Positions 48,636 through 62,719 of a stretch of DNA of 64,000 bases are shown in pieces. Location: positions 80,386,236 to 80,450,235 of the forward strand of contig CM069433.1 in assembly GCA_035610365.1 (NCBI GenBank), in the 5' to 3' direction. Both the position numbers and the translations under genes were made by a program. Numbering within the stretch: the first letter of the stretch is position 1; each line of letters opens with the position of its first letter. The notes below the pieces were generated by a model. The model worked only from the letters and a program-made list of their open reading frames with translations, was not told the DNA's origin and did not search any database. The stretch is from Aquatica leii. Its lineage: Eukaryota; Arthropoda; Insecta; Coleoptera; Lampyridae.

Positions 48636-49195
48636 TTGGAAATTCAGAATAAACGCAAAGTACTGGACGCTGTCAGCAAAAAGTTATACAAGCTACATTT
48701 TATTTTGTCTAACAAATTAGAAGACTCGATATGCGTAAAAATACAAGCAAATAAGATTTACGAACAATTTAAAATAAACCAAATTAAAAAATACAAAAGA
48801 TTCCATTCTTCACAACCTAAGAAAGTGTTATATGACCATAAAATAATTTTCCAACTAACAAATACAGTTTTGGATGAACAGACCAAATTCTTATTAAAGA
48901 AGGGTTTTTAACTACGTTGTTACGCCTAAGACAACACTTATAGGAAACTTAGTATGGTAATGTTTGCAACATTGTAAGCCGCTACGTTCAAATATTAACA
49001 GACAAGATAGAGAAACAGTTAAGCGGTTACGTGAGAACAAGGATATTTTAGTACTGAGAGCAAAAAAAACGCGACCATCGTTACGAACATACAAGATTAC
49101 AACAAGAAAATGACATTTATATTCAGAAGATTGCTATAAACGACTACAGAAAAACCCTTTACCCTGTTTATGCACTATAGCAAACTCCGCCATCA
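48636..49195 (+). pseudogene. PLE-E: N-terminal region before RT, internally deleted
   Basis: A plus frame of 91 codons ends HKIIFQLTNTVLDEQTKFLL-KKGF (48840-48911), matching the PLE segment that precedes the RT, where N-x-x-L-T-x-x-E-x-x-x-L-x-x-G-F is usual. After shifts, ETVKRLRENKDILVLRAKKT (about 49010-49065) matches L-R-x-N-x-D-I-x-I-L-R-A-D-K-G, with the final Asp-Lys-Gly altered. LQKNPLPCLCTI follows. The RT is absent; the copy jumps to a PLE-type 3' end at 49251. Possibly the same family as PLE-D. Confidence 0.68.
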
Positions 49196-49250
49196 AAATT
49201 TAAATTCTCTTCAAAGCTTTAATTTGAATTTGTTGTGTAAATTAATTTAA

Positions 49251-49292
49251 GTCTGATGATGATCTAATTAATATTAAAATGTCGAAACATGT
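49251..49292 (+). ncRNA. hammerhead-like motif at a PLE 3' end
   Basis: GTCTGATGATGATC at 49251, a TTAAT/ATTAA-containing loop, then GTCGAAACATGTC (49281-49293). CUGAUGA and GAAAC are at normal hammerhead spacing, and this form ending in GAAACATGTC is typical of PLE termini. Stem II is weak here, so it is probably inactive. Confidence 0.4.
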
Positions 49293-49293
49293 C

Positions 49294-50289
49294 ACACCAT
49301 TTGGACTAATTGACAATGTTTTTTTTAATTTTATTTATTACGTTATGGATATGTTTACGCATCTCGTATTGGCATTATAAGTAAAAAAAAGATAAATAAT
49401 TTAAAAAACAAAAACAGTACTTAGTAACAAAAACTTAAAATAAATTTTCTTTTAATAATGGTTATTATTGTTTTAGTATCTTAGGGCTAACATAATCTTT
49501 TTTACAATCTAAACATTTTAATATTTTTTCTATAGTTAAAATGTTTTTCTATTGAATTGTTTTATTTAAATTAATAGAAATATACGTTTATGTTAGTGTT
49601 CTGTAACAAACATCTGAATCACTTAATTAAAATCTAATGTTTTTATTGTTTATTGTAAAACAAAAGGTATTTAGTTACTGTTTTTATTAATCCAAAATGT
49701 AGTTTCCATCTAGCAGCAATTTTACAGCCTAATTAATAAACAAAAACTATACCATATACAAACAATAATAACTTTTTTGGTAAGATATTAAATAAATGTT
49801 ATTTAATAAAACATATTTTAATTATTTAAAATTAAAATTAATTTTATTTTAAAAACAAACTATAGTTTTTCATAAAAACATCAAACACATTTTATCAATG
49901 GATTTGTTTTTTTGTACAAGTTTAAAATACAATATTTTCTTTTAGTAATTAATTATTATTTTGAACACTTTAAACGAATTTAAATTTACTTTTACTCTTT
50001 TAACTGATATATATGTTTATTATTAACAGCAACGTTAGTAGCTTATTGAAGATAGCTACACTATTTTTTAAAATTTGTTCATTACATTATTTAAAATAAA
50101 ATTAGACTTTAATAATTAAAATTACTATTAATAATTGAATTAATTAATAACGTTTTGTGGTTTTTATATTGTGAAATAAACAGCAAGAAAGAAAAGTAAA
50201 CTAATTGATTCATAACATAGAAGAATGACTAAGAAAAATCCAGACAGGAATAACGGGCGGTAAAAATAATATATATCCAGGAATGATAA
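49294..50289. other. AT-rich spacer, nothing identified
   Basis: No supported feature. Confidence 0.45.
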
Positions 50290-51040
50290 AATGGTTAGAG
50301 AAAGAAGGAAGAAAATGGTTGTTGGAAGTAATGAAGGAAGCATAGAAAACAAACGTGATACCAAAATAATGAAAAAAAAATTTGATAGTAGCAATCCACA
50401 AAAAAAGAATGAATTTGAGTGCGATAATTATATATATGCTTGTCTTAAAAAAAGAAAAAATAAAATAGGAAAAAAACTTTACATTATGCTCATTGATCTT
50501 AAAACGGCTTTTAATTTAATTGACCAAAATAACATATGGAAAGTCATGGAAAAACTCAAAATAAATCAGAAAATTCTAGAAGTAATTAAAAGTGCATACA
50601 ATAAGTAAAAAGAAAACTAGAAATGAAGGGAAAAAATCAAAAGATTTTGATATAAATAGGGAAATGAACCAAAGAAATAGCCTTAGCTCGACGCTATTCA
50701 TATTAATAATGGACAAAATAATTAAATATACTAAGAATAAGACAAAAAAGCTCCAAGTAACGATAGGATACACAAATATGCTACCAGTGAAAATGAACGG
50801 ATTGTTATACCACAATGACATAATACTAGTGGCAGATGCACAGAATAAATTGCAGTCCAGGAATCAACAGGTGAAAAAAATAAATTCCTAAGCCAAAGGT
50901 CCCCGGGAACCACAGAAGAGGTAACCTTAAGAGACAAAATGATAAAGGTAACCAAAAAAAGCCGAATTACAAAAAAGTAACAGAAGTGAAGAGAGGACTG
51001 GAACGAAGGACAACTTTGGCAATTAATTTCGAATTTTGAA
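50290..51040 (+). pseudogene. LINE-D reverse transcriptase fragment
   Basis: The first frame (to 50605) has CDNYIYACLKKRKNKIGKKL then YIMLIDLKTAFNLIDQNNIW (about 50483-50540), the RT block with the first catalytic Asp. The next frame (50650-50890) has EMNQRNSLSSTLFILIMDKI for the usual G-x-x-QGxSLSPxLF, and YHNDIILVADAQNKLQ (about 50808-50855) for YADDIxLIA, where Ala-Asp reads His-Asn. The endonuclease part and the 3' end are missing. It abuts LINE-E. Confidence 0.8.
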
Positions 51041-51086
51041 ACTAGAAAACAACATAAACAAACAGTAATAGATACGAAGACAAAAA

Positions 51087-53530
51087 GTTATATTGGATGC
51101 TGGATTGTAAAGACTATGTATGCAAGTAAGAAAACAACGCAAATCATACAAACGATTAAGTACATAATAGAAATATTTGAGTTAAGTGATGTGAGGTGCA
51201 TGGGAAACAGCAAAATCGAAACTGAAGAAAAGATTACGGTACCGTGTTTCGGAAAAATTAATTACATTAAGTAAGAAAGCTAAAAGGGCACTAATAAATT
51301 GGAAACCGATTACTGAGCGAATTATTACAGCAAGGTTTAATAGGAAACGTTTTAGTATTAGAATCACATATAATTATGCCCCGACTGATATATCAAGCAA
51401 TAATTCTACGAAGAATTACAATCAATTTACAGTAAACTACGTAACAGATACAAATGAGATGTGATTATCGTAATGGGAAGCGAAAATCGGAACTGACAAT
51501 GAAGAAAGAGAAAAAATAATAGGAAGAGAGATAATAGGGACAATAAATGAAAATGGAAGTATGTTCCTGCATTTCTGCAACATGAATAACTTGGCTGCAT
51601 TTTCCAGGTTAAAACCCAAAAAAAAAAATTGATCATATAACAATCGAAATAAGACATAGGAGTAGCTTATTAGATGTGAGATCAATGCGCGGAGCGGACG
51701 CTGCGTCTGACCACTTTCTAGTAAAGGACAAAATAAAAATAAAAATGAAAAGTACAGTCAGAAAAAATAAAAATTATAAACAGTGTAGGGTTAAATATAA
51801 TATACAATTACTAGAGTATCAGGAAACTAGAATTAACTACAACAAGAAAATCGAAAAAAAATTTGAATATGTGAAAGGGCTCAAAAACCTAAGTACACAA
51901 GAAATGTGGGGAAAATACAAAACCGTATTACACAATGCAGCTAAAGAAACAATTAGAATAAGGAGGAGAACTGATAAATCTTAGTTAACGAAAGGTTGAT
52001 TGATTGCTGAAAGAAACAAAACAAAACAAAAAATTCTAGTAGCAAATTCACAAGAGGAGATCATGGAGTTAAAACATAAGTATTGAAGTATAAACAAAAA
52101 ATAAAAAGAAATACAAAAAACAATAAAAAAACAACAAGAATTTAAAAGAAGCAAAGGTAGTAGCCAGAAAAAATGATTTGAAAATCCTATATAACACAAC
52201 AAAAAAATTGACCGGAAATAGAATCACAATGGTAAATAACGTTAAGAATAGGGATGGGATAATACTTAAATAGCAAGAAGAAATCACAAATAGATGGATA
52301 GAATACTGTAAAAAAATCTACACGAGAAAAGAAGCAACAAGCACTATAACCCCAACCATTGAAGAACACGAGACGGAACTACTTAACATTAACACAGAAG
52401 AAATCTCACATCACAAGATAATAACCAACAAAGCAGCTGATTTAGACAATATCCTGAGTGAACTATTAAAAGGTAGGATGAAACGGATTATTCAAAAGAA
52501 GAAGTACGCAAAGATTAATCGGAAGGCTTGATTATTAAAATCCCCCAAAAAGGAAACAAAAGAGAATCTGGAAATTTAAGAATCATAACGATATTATACA
52601 CAACAAGCAAAATCTTAACCAGAATCATACTAACACAAATAAAAGAAGCAACACAAAACATGATAAGGGTAAATCAAGCAGAAAAGCGTGTATAGACCAC
52701 ATAATAACTCTTAGAATAATAATTGATGAATGCAACAAATGAGAAAAGGACATTTATTTAGGTCTTATCGACTTTACTATAGCGTTTGATAAGATAGACA
52801 GGACGAAATTATGACAAATACTAGCGAATTATGGAATTCCAGGAAAATATATCAGAGTGATTAAAATTGAATACGATAACTGCAGTGTTTGCTAATTAAA
52901 CAACAGAGAACGATCCGGGATTATAGCAATTGAGACAGGACTAAAACTAGATAATTTGGAATATGCAGACGATGTATGTCTTATAACATAAAGTAAAAGT
53001 TACTTACAAGACTAAATAAACCTGTTAAGAATAAAAGCAAAAGAAATAAGACTTGAAATAACATAAAAAAGCCATTCACGCTGTCAACAAACGACATCGA
53101 CAATAGAGAAATCGAACTGAATGTAGAAGAAGTGGAAAAACAAAAGGAACATCAACTACTTTGGCAGCACAATAGAAAATCAAAGGGATTGCCAAGCAGA
53201 CGATAAAATTCAGAATACGGAAGGGACAAATTATTTTACATTCCTTACACAAAATTTGTAACTCCAGTGAACTATCCAGAAGCACGAAAATTAGAATTTT
53301 TAAAGCAAATATAATGATTGTAGTGTTAGGTGTATAAGATTCATTGGTAAAAAAAAACTGACAAATAAAATACACATTCTTGTAAACAAATGTCTAAATA
53401 TTAAAAATATTCGAGCCAAATGTAATCTCAAACAAGGAAATATGAAGTGATCCTGGAATAGAAACAATGTTCAAAACAATTAAAAAACGACGATGGAACT
53501 GGATCGGACATACGTTACGGAAACCCAACT
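51087..53530 (+). pseudogene. LINE-E: endonuclease plus reverse transcriptase, heavily decayed
   Basis: The endonuclease begins YIGCWIVKTMYASKKTTQII (51090) with FELSDVRCMGNSKIETEEK, then KRALINWKPITERIITARF (about 51275), RITYNYAPTD (about 51360), AKIGTDNEEREKIIG (about 51480) and DVRSMRGADAASDHFLVK (51674-51727), which holds the final Asp-His. The RT shows IIKIPQKGNKRESGNLRIIT (about 52530), TTSKILTRIILTQIKEA, GLIDFTIAFDKIDRTKL (about 52762), YGIPGKYIRVIKIEY and LEYADDVCLIT (about 52957). The thumb gives YFGSTIEN and IKKRRWNWIGHTLRKP (about 53480). This order matches RTE/CR1-like insect LINEs. Stops are frequent. Confidence 0.86.
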
Positions 53531-56439
53531 CAGACATTGAAAAACAAACCAAAATTTAGACTAAATCAATTTTAAATTAATAATTTTATGGTTCGAGGTT
53601 CGATGAATCTCTACGACCGTATATTTAAATTGATAACTACTTATCTTATATTTCATTTGAAATATTGTTTGCATTTGTATAAATAAAATCTGTCAACTAG
53701 CCTAGAGCGTATTATTAACTAGTAACAAAATAGTATTATGTTAATTATGTAAAACAGTTTGATTAAGTATAAATTACAAAATTTAATTTAGCAGTTCAAA
53801 CTGAAGAAGCTTTTTGTGTCACTACTAAACCAAGAAAATTATTTTGTTAGTAGTGAACAATATATTTAAAAAACTAACAAAACAAAGATCAAATTACTTT
53901 AAAACATATATCTGCTTAAAATTGTTTAATAAAAATAAACAATTATTAAACTTATTAATTAAAATTATTAATAAACGTTTCTATGAGCTATAGAAAATAA
54001 ATTACGATACTGACTTTGTGCAAGCTATTACAATTTAACAGAAAATTATATTTGACTTAAAAATAACTAATACATTTACATCTGATAACGTTGCGAATAA
54101 TTTTACAAGATTAATATTTATTATTAGTGCTACCATTATAATTGAATTTTTATTTAAGTTAAATATATATTGTAAATAATATCACCGTTTGTTATATTAC
54201 AGAGAATGCTCTAACAATATAAAATAAGTTTTATGCGTCCACGTTAGTCATAAAAGAATAGTTGTCCCTAGAGTTAAAAGACGATAGTAGAATCAAATAA
54301 AAATTACGGAGATATAAACGTTCTTGTGAATTAACTTTTGTTAGTATATTAATTTATAGTACAATATGTATTATTATTATTACTGTTATTTATGTTATAG
54401 CTAAATTTATATAAGTACTTAGATTTACTTTTTAATATTTTATTTGTAAAATGCTTTTATATAATAAAATTTTGTTTTCAATTACAATTTTTAAACAAGC
54501 AATAAACATATTAACAACAAAAAATATTTTAATAAAAATAAGAAGAAATTTATTGTAAGTTTGAGTAACAAAATCTAACTCTGTTTATAATTTAATTTTT
54601 GTTAAAGTACTATGCGATAAAATCTATGACTCTTCTTTTAACAATAAATTTAAATTAAAAATATACTACAAGTAAACACATAAATTTGAAATACGAGATG
54701 TAAACAAATTAATAAAAAAATACATAAATTATATAAAATGTAATGTAAATTTTTACTTATATTTCTTTAATTATGATAATAAAAAAGATTGTTTTACAGT
54801 AAAATTAAAGTGTATATTTAGTTATAATTAATCTATTTTGCTCAGTAAAATACGTCAAACAAATGGAATTGAATTTTTTACGGAAAGAAAAATATATAGA
54901 ACGCCTTACATTTTACCAGAAAAATAAGCTCATTTGACAAGTGTCATCCTACAAATAAAACAATGTTGGTGTTAATGACGAATTCGTTAGCGCGGAAGTG
55001 ATAAATACTCTTAAGAGTTTTATAAAAAAACATTTGTATAATAGTTACAGACATTTTGGCAACGGAAAATTGTTTTTTAAAAATATTATGTATAAATAAA
55101 TTTTCCTTGTACCTGTATCAATCATAGTAATAGTTTCAAAACGGATTACAGTAAACTTCAATAAGTAGGATGTGTTTTAGAATATAATTATTTATAATTA
55201 AAAAAAACAGTAATTCATTCATTTTTTATGTCTTTAATAACATTTAAATTTTTGTTGCGTTTTTTATTGCTGTATATTTAAAAAAATTAATTAATAACTT
55301 TTGAATATACGAACACGTTTCAAAAAGTATTTTAAACGTTTTAAATTAACGATTGAGAAGACTTTAATTTATTTAGTGTATCAAATGTATAATTAAAATT
55401 TGATTATTCTAATGTAAACTTAGTTAAAAGATTTATTGTTGTTCTTTTGGCGTTTCTTGTTGTATTCGAAGTGGACGGATTACTCGCTTTTCGAACTAAG
55501 CAAATTTATATTGTCGCTGACATGGCTTAATTAAATTGCTAAGTTTTAGTATGTTTTTTTCTTATTGCACATTTTATAACATTTTAAAATGTTTACTTAA
55601 AATTATAATACATAATTAATAAAAAAAGTAAAAACTCTATTTTCGCAGTTATTATTTATATAAATAAGATTTAAGAAAAAATGAGATTTACGGCTATTCA
55701 TTAAAAATTCAGCATCAAAAAATACAATTTAGATTTAACTGTAAACGAAAATTATGTGTACATATTATTTTGGATTTGTTTGCTCAAAAATATTATTTTT
55801 CTTATCTGTTTGCAATCGTTCTTATACAAACTGGCAAAACTTTGAAACCGGATCAAAAAAATATTAATTTCTACTTTAATTACCATTGTTTCAAATTTTA
55901 ATTAAAGTTATTATTTTTTCTAAATCTTTTTGACATTTTTAAAATTAATTTTTTTACTTGCTTTATCAAACTTTTCAATCTAAATTTATCTCTTAATTTT
56001 TAATACAAATTTTAAAATATAAAATTTGTGGTTTTTGTATTAAATAGTTTGCTAATAAAACATAGTTTTAACCCTAATTTAATTTACACGTAAATAAAAC
56101 TACAATTTCTGTCTCCCGTTTGGAGTACCCGGATACTACATGTTTATTGTGCATATTTTGCATTATACGACCTGGTGGCCTTATTTTAAGGACTTGATCA
56201 AAACGGTAATATTTACGTAATGTATGTATATTTTCATAATTGTTAGTGGTGCAAATCCACAATTCAATCATTACTAGGGATTTCCGGGGATGTATTCGAT
56301 TAGAAAGGCGAGTTTTTACATTTTATTTAGCTTCTATGTTTTAAACTTTGTGTATATTGTCATATGCATTAAATTATAAATTATTGCAATTTGACCAAAG
56401 AGCAGTTAATAAAATTATTTTGATATAAAAGAAGATCCT
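53531..56439. other. AT-rich spacer, nothing identified
   Basis: No motif-bearing ORF or repeat partner recognised over 2.9 kb. Confidence 0.5.
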
Positions 56440-57960
56440 TTTCCAAGTAATAATAACAAAACCGATAGTGATTGGTTATCACCAAACCCTAAAGACTTAG
56501 ATGTGAAAGATCTTGAATTTCAATGGATGTGTGATCACGATCACGAAATAAGTAAAACTGAAGACCAAGATGATTCTGGTGTCACTATATGTAATTGTAA
56601 AGATTTTATGGTTAGAGATTAAACTATTTGGAGTGAATCAGGTAAAATACATAAAATTTATAAAATACGTACCATATTACATTTGTAGGCCGTCCACGTC
56701 GCGATATTAAATTAATGAGACGATTAGATATTTTAAATGTGATATTCACGGGTGACATAAAGTACAATATAATTAAAAAAACGAATTGTAAAGCAAACTA
56801 GTGTCTTAAAAATTACAATAAAAAGCATTTTATTAATAAAAATATAGAAAGCTCTCACTTTGGAAGAACTTAACGAATTTCTGGGAATATCAGTTACTGC
56901 ACCATTCCAACTTCGAACATGAAATATGAAAAAACGATGAATAATTATTATATAGTCTCAATCCGAACCAAATTTCAAGATATTCAAAAAGACATTCGAT
57001 ATGATAATGTGCATACACGGGCAGATGAATGATGTTAAATCAAAGTTTACGGCGTTACTTCAAGCCTTAGTCTTATGAAAATTTAAATGTTGACAACAAA
57101 TTTAACCAATACATTTTTCCAAAACCAACAAAATATAGTATACAGATTTTTTGGATAACTGATTCAAAAACAGGTTATCCATTATAGATAATACTTTATA
57201 CAACTAATAAACTAAAACTATAATTTCTTGGAATATTTTATATTAGTGGTTTTTATTTTGGCAGGTAAAGAAGAAGGAGAAGAGCGACAAAGTAGTGTTG
57301 GAAAAATGAAAATGAAAAAATTACTACAAACAATTTTTCTACGTTACTTTCTTTAGCAATTATCTTAGAGGAATAAGACTGACCTTAGTAGAAACAATAC
57401 AAAAAAAAAACAAATTATACATTCCCAAAAAATTGTTGTCAGCAAAAGGAAGAAGTGTATTTTTAACAATTTTTGTTTTTTAAAACAAAGGAACTCTATG
57501 TTCTTATGTACCAAAAAAAGAAAACAAAGCTGTTGTGATATTTTTGAGTATGCACGCTGTTCCTAAAATAGATAACGCAAAAAAAGCAAAAAAACTTGAA
57601 ATTATTTAGTACTGTAATGCTACCAAATCCAGAGTTACTAAAAAATACAAACCGATGGCCACTGACACTTTTCTATAACATTTTGGATATTGTTTGGCGG
57701 CGTACATCCAATTCAAAGAAAACAATTCACAAATAACCCGTAAGACAGATAGCCATAGATTATTCCTAAAAAATTTAGGAAAAGACCTTTGTTTGCCATT
57801 TATAATATATAAAGTCAAGAACAGCTAGGGCGCAAAAAACTACAATAAACATTCCACCGCCTCCCCAAACTGCCAGCCGAGAATGTGATAATCTCGGCTT
57901 ATCACATTTATATTTAGAAAGACAAAACGCTGTGCATAATGTTTGTCTAATTTCATTTAC
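56440..57960 (+). pseudogene. piggyBac transposase with small introns, decayed
   Basis: It starts with an acidic N-terminus (FDIKEDPFPSNNNKTDSDW ... MVRD), then TIWSESG joined by a 47-bp intron to RPRRDIKLM. Then come LTLEELNEFLGISVTAPFQL (about 56850), DIQKDIRYDNVHTRADE (about 56980), FPKPTKYSIQIFWITDSKTG (about 57117-57175), KEEGEERQSSVGK (57268), IPKKLLSAKGRSV (about 57422), CSYVPKKENKAVVIFLSMHA (about 57500) and KKAKKLEII. A tail PPPPQTASRECDN follows near 57860. All major piggyBac blocks are present in order. It recognises TTAA sites; this copy has many stops, and its own TIRs were not located. Confidence 0.85.
56642..56688 (+). other. predicted 47-bp intron in the piggyBac remnant
   Basis: GTAAAATAC starts and ATTTGTAG ends the stretch. 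Removing it joins TGGAGTGAATCAG to GCCGTCCACG and gives one frame, W-S-E-S-G-R-P-R-R. Confidence 0.6.
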
Positions 57961-60900
57961 AGGTACAGGTACAGGTCAAAGTCATTTCAAAACAGGTCAA
58001 AGCTATTACTGTACGGTCTAATGAATTATGAAAACATAATTTAAAAAACATGTACAAATATTCGGTGCATCAAAATTATAAAATTTAAAAACAAAATCAT
58101 TTAGAATCGCGTGGATGCTATTGCATTAGTTTCAACGTTACGTATAGAGTAAAAAAAGTTTTTTAAAATTAAGTTAAGGTTATGCTTGTAAATATTTGTA
58201 TTTAGTGGCAACTTTCTTGTAATTAAATGGTAACATATTTTAGAAAATCTAAGTTCAAAGTAATTATAATAAATTAAAACACTTAATTTGCAACTACTTG
58301 TTTGATTGCAGATTTTTCTTTTGATGGGAAAGAAACGTCAACAGTAATTTATCGGACTTTTGTTAGTTATCTTTTGGCATTTATCGATAGTTGCAAGATA
58401 CCAAAATATTTCTTCCGCGCATGCCTGATATCTGTACGTTATAATTTATTCTAATGTTAATCCTGTTTTTATAACTGTTAAAATATTTTTACTTTGTATT
58501 TATTATAATATAATAGAAAAACACTTAATTACTGTTATTGTCACTTTTGTAATTGACTTTTTGTTTTTTTTTCACAGTACAGCTTCTTTTTATCGCAATA
58601 ATTTTTGTTATTCACAGTAGATTGTTCTCCCATTTTAGATCCATTGGGCTATCTTGCATTTGCTAAATGTTTGTTATAAAAAGATAGTTTACTTCCAACC
58701 AGTGCTATTGAAACCACTAATTTTCTAATGTACTTTCTTAGTTCGCAAAGCTCCATTCCTAATAATAACACGCATTAACTACAAATTATTTTCAAATAAT
58801 TTCAAATTTACCTTATTTGCTTTGTAAGTCATAGTCACATGTTGTCACATAGTATTTTTTGGAAGAACTTTAAGAGATTCTTAACGATTCGGGTTTTCAC
58901 ATAAATAGATTCTTTTTATTTATTGGTGTAAAAGCAAAATGTTGTAAATAATTGATATTCTTTAAACTGACCCAGCTTATTCATATTAACTTTTGCTTAA
59001 AATCAGCGTATTAAAAAATTAAAATAGTAAATGATGTGAAGTTAACTAAAATTGCATGTGTTTAAAGCAAGTAAATTATACTCACAATTTTTTTAAATAT
59101 AGGTAAATAGCTAAAAGTCAAATAACAGTTACACTTATAACTAGTAGAATAAACACTGACAAATTGACTTAAAATAAATACAAAATTTTGACATATAATA
59201 TTTAATTGTCATTTTAGGTATTACTACAGGTACTACTAATTAAGATTATTCATTTTTTCGTTATTTGTTTTCGTAAAAAACTTAATTTGACTGATAAATA
59301 ATTAAACATATTACATTAGTAGAAAAAATATAGTGTATGATGATATGTTATTTGGTAATATATGTAGTCATACCTTTTTTAACCAGCCTCGCATTAACCG
59401 TCCTGTTGATTAATCGTCCTAATTAACACGAATAAAAAAAAATGAGTTGCGGTGAATGTTTTATTAATAAAAAAATTAAAAGAAAACTTTTATAAATATT
59501 TTAAAACAATAGAAAATAATAGTTTCTGAAAAAGTAATTTTTGGATGTATTATAAATTGCAAATTCTAAATTAATTTGTTTATTTGCCATTTAATATAAT
59601 TTTAACTAATAAAGCGTTGCAAAACAATGTTATTCTATATATTGTGAATATTTTTGTTTAAAATATTAACATTTTGGATAAACCAGCCGATTCGAAAATC
59701 GATCAGGGTCCAAGTCCCAAAGTAGGATTGTACTGTTCATCTAGTTGCTTACATTTAGAATATATTTCTAATCCAAATTGAATTAGTGTTATCAACAAAA
59801 ATTAACTTTAGGTCTATTTTCTATTTCTTCTTCTATGTTAAAATTAACATGAATTTATTGTATTCAAAAAATTAATGTAATTTAATGTAATTAATGTAAA
59901 ATAACAAAGTAATTGCTAATTGCTTTTAGAAATATACATAGAAATTGAAATTTAAATAAGAACGTGTTTTGTTTAACTAAACTGATTTTGTTAAATTGTT
60001 TAAACGTTTCGTTTATAAATTATATTATATAATAAAAACAAAACACTTACCTTTTTAACAAATTAATATTTTATAGTAAGTAAAACAATGGATTAAAAAC
60101 ATTACGAAAAATTACAGTTACTTTGATTTATTTTGTAAAACTTATATTGTTTTGTGTAATAACAATGATAAATGTTAAAGCAATAATCAAAAATAAATTA
60201 AACCTTTAAAATTAATTAATTTGTCTTAATTTTGTTTTAATTATATACATATTTATTTCGTGTTTGCATTTTGTCTTTAACTGCTACACTTTTTGCATAT
60301 GTTGCTTGCTAAACAATTCCTAAGAAAACATTCAGTAGTTTACTTCTTACTATGTGGATATTGTCCTCAACTCCTAGTTAAACTTTAAAAAGGTATCCGG
60401 ATTTAAATTCTTAGTCAGGTGGTGAATAATTCCCCGAGGTATACAACGAGTATAATTATGTAGAAGCGGTGCGGCGCTTTGATAACATTACAATTGTAAG
60501 ATAAAAAAATCTATTTCATTTATTTTATTTAGAATTTTTATTACTATTTTAAAACAATTTTAAATAATGAATACTGTTAGCCTTTTATAGTAATAAATGC
60601 AAGAAATATTATATTGGGTTTAAGAAATCTACTAGTTTTCACGTTTGATTTATTAAATGGTAATAAATTTACAAGACTCAGTTATTTCCAACTAAAAATC
60701 AAAATCTGTGTTAAAATTTACAATTAATGTTAGCATTGATCTTTAAAATAACTAGATATTGGTGTGCTATCCAATTTCCTACCTTAATGTATATTTTATG
60801 TCGGATAAGGATTTTAGTTTAAAATTGGTTTATACAGGTTAATTAGTTTTTACTAAATTTTTATAAAACAATTTCTAATTAAATTAATTGTTTATAAAAT

Positions 60901-62649
60901 GTAATTAAAACAAATTAAATTTGTTAAAATAAAATCAGTTAAAAGAAGTTGTAAAGCTTTAATCAATAAAGACGTTTTCTAAGAGACATTTAACATAGAC
61001 GTCAACAATAATTTTGATACTTTTATAAACAACAAATTCAAAATTCAATTTTGTAAAGAAAGTAGATAAGAAACAAACAATTATTTTTTTTGTTGTACTC
61101 ATTGCAATAACTTTAAAACGATTTTAATAAGTCGTTAAAAGTTTTAATCCAATTAGTGCAAAAGATAATATTTGATATTTCTTGTTTGTCTAATTAGAAG
61201 TAACATAAATTTTCTTGATTATTGAAAAACAATAGATATTCTGTAAATTTTTGTAATGGTATTTTTATTTCAAAAATTTTTAATAGTTTTGGTAAAACTT
61301 AGTTTAATTTTAAACAACCTTAATTTTTAGTACTGATTTATTCTAATCTTATTCAGTGCAATAATGTTTAAACAAAATTATTTTTTGTTTTGTAATTTTA
61401 TCAGTATCTCATAGTTTCTGCACTTCTTCAATTGGTTGAATTTTGAAATCTTGTGAAAGATATTTTCTTTCGTTACAAAAGCATTTCTCGCTCTTGTATA
61501 TTGGAAAAATTTGTAAAAACGTAGGAGTCTGTATTTGTATGAATACACCAAATCTGTCCACAATTGCAGACACATGCTAGAACTAAGTATCAAAAAATTC
61601 AAGAAATTACAATAACATAGAAATTAGAAAAACAATTTAAAAGTTATAGATTCTAAAAATTTTTATTTAAAAAAAAATACTTGATAGACTTAAAAAAACA
61701 GTAATTAATATTAAGTTATTTTAAATGCACATGTTTACATTTGGTTTCAACAAGTAGGTAAATTAATCTAGTGTAACGGTTTACCAATTTTGTACGATTA
61801 GAAGACAAAAAACATGCGTGTTATATAGCAAAATAAATTGAATTTCTTTAAGCTAAACAAATGCATTTAAGGCTTCTGTTAAAGGAAAGAACGATAATAT
61901 TGAAATTATTACGTGTTATAATACTTTCTATTTTTTTTAAACAATTACAATTACTATTGTGTATATTATCGTAAGCACATACACATATGAAACGCTTCTT
62001 TAGTAACTATTTAGGTTATTTAACTTATTCTAAGTTGTATTTTAATTATACAAATGTGCAGTTATTGTTTTGGTATATTTAATTTCAGTTTAGTTTTATT
62101 TCTCATATATTGTATAAATGTCAAGTTTATTTTTACTACTTCTCGTACCTGTTTATTTAAATCTTGTAGAAAAGTTTAGTGATTTCCCATGTTGATAATT
62201 TATTTTTATCACAATTGGTCTTGCAGGAACCCAACGTAATTTTTTAACCACTTATTAAACGTGTAACAATATAATTAATTTTATTATTAAACAAACTCAT
62301 ATGTATTAGGTTTAATTGTTAAAAATATACAAATTATATTACATACATTAAAACTTTCACATACAATTATTTAAATACTAGTATATTATGTATCAAAGTT
62401 AAGTGAGTGTTTTGTTTTGTGAATGTAACAGCTGCTAGTTTAATACAATTAATTTTGACATAGTTGTGATTGACAACACAAAAACAAATTTTTTTGTGCT
62501 AAAATTAATTACTAAAATTATTTAAAAATATTATAATCTGAAGACTTGATTATATCTAAATTATATTTAATCTTGTAATATTCATATTTACTTAAGGGCC
62601 CAATAAACACAAAATTGATAATGGTACGGTTTCTTTATCCTCCTTATTT
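57961..62649. other. AT-rich spacer, nothing identified
   Basis: No motif-bearing ORF or repeat partner recognised over 4.7 kb; a 74-codon minus frame at 61378-61602 has no known motif. Confidence 0.5.
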
Positions 62650-62719
62650 AAAATTTAAGTAACACTATTAAAATCTTCTTTCAAGGAGGGGCATAAAAAA
62701 CTGCTCAGTTTTTCTTTGA

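Noticed and set aside
50164-52369. Several minus-strand hydrophobic ORFs
   Set aside because: All are opposite to LINE-D and LINE-E coding frames with ordered motifs.
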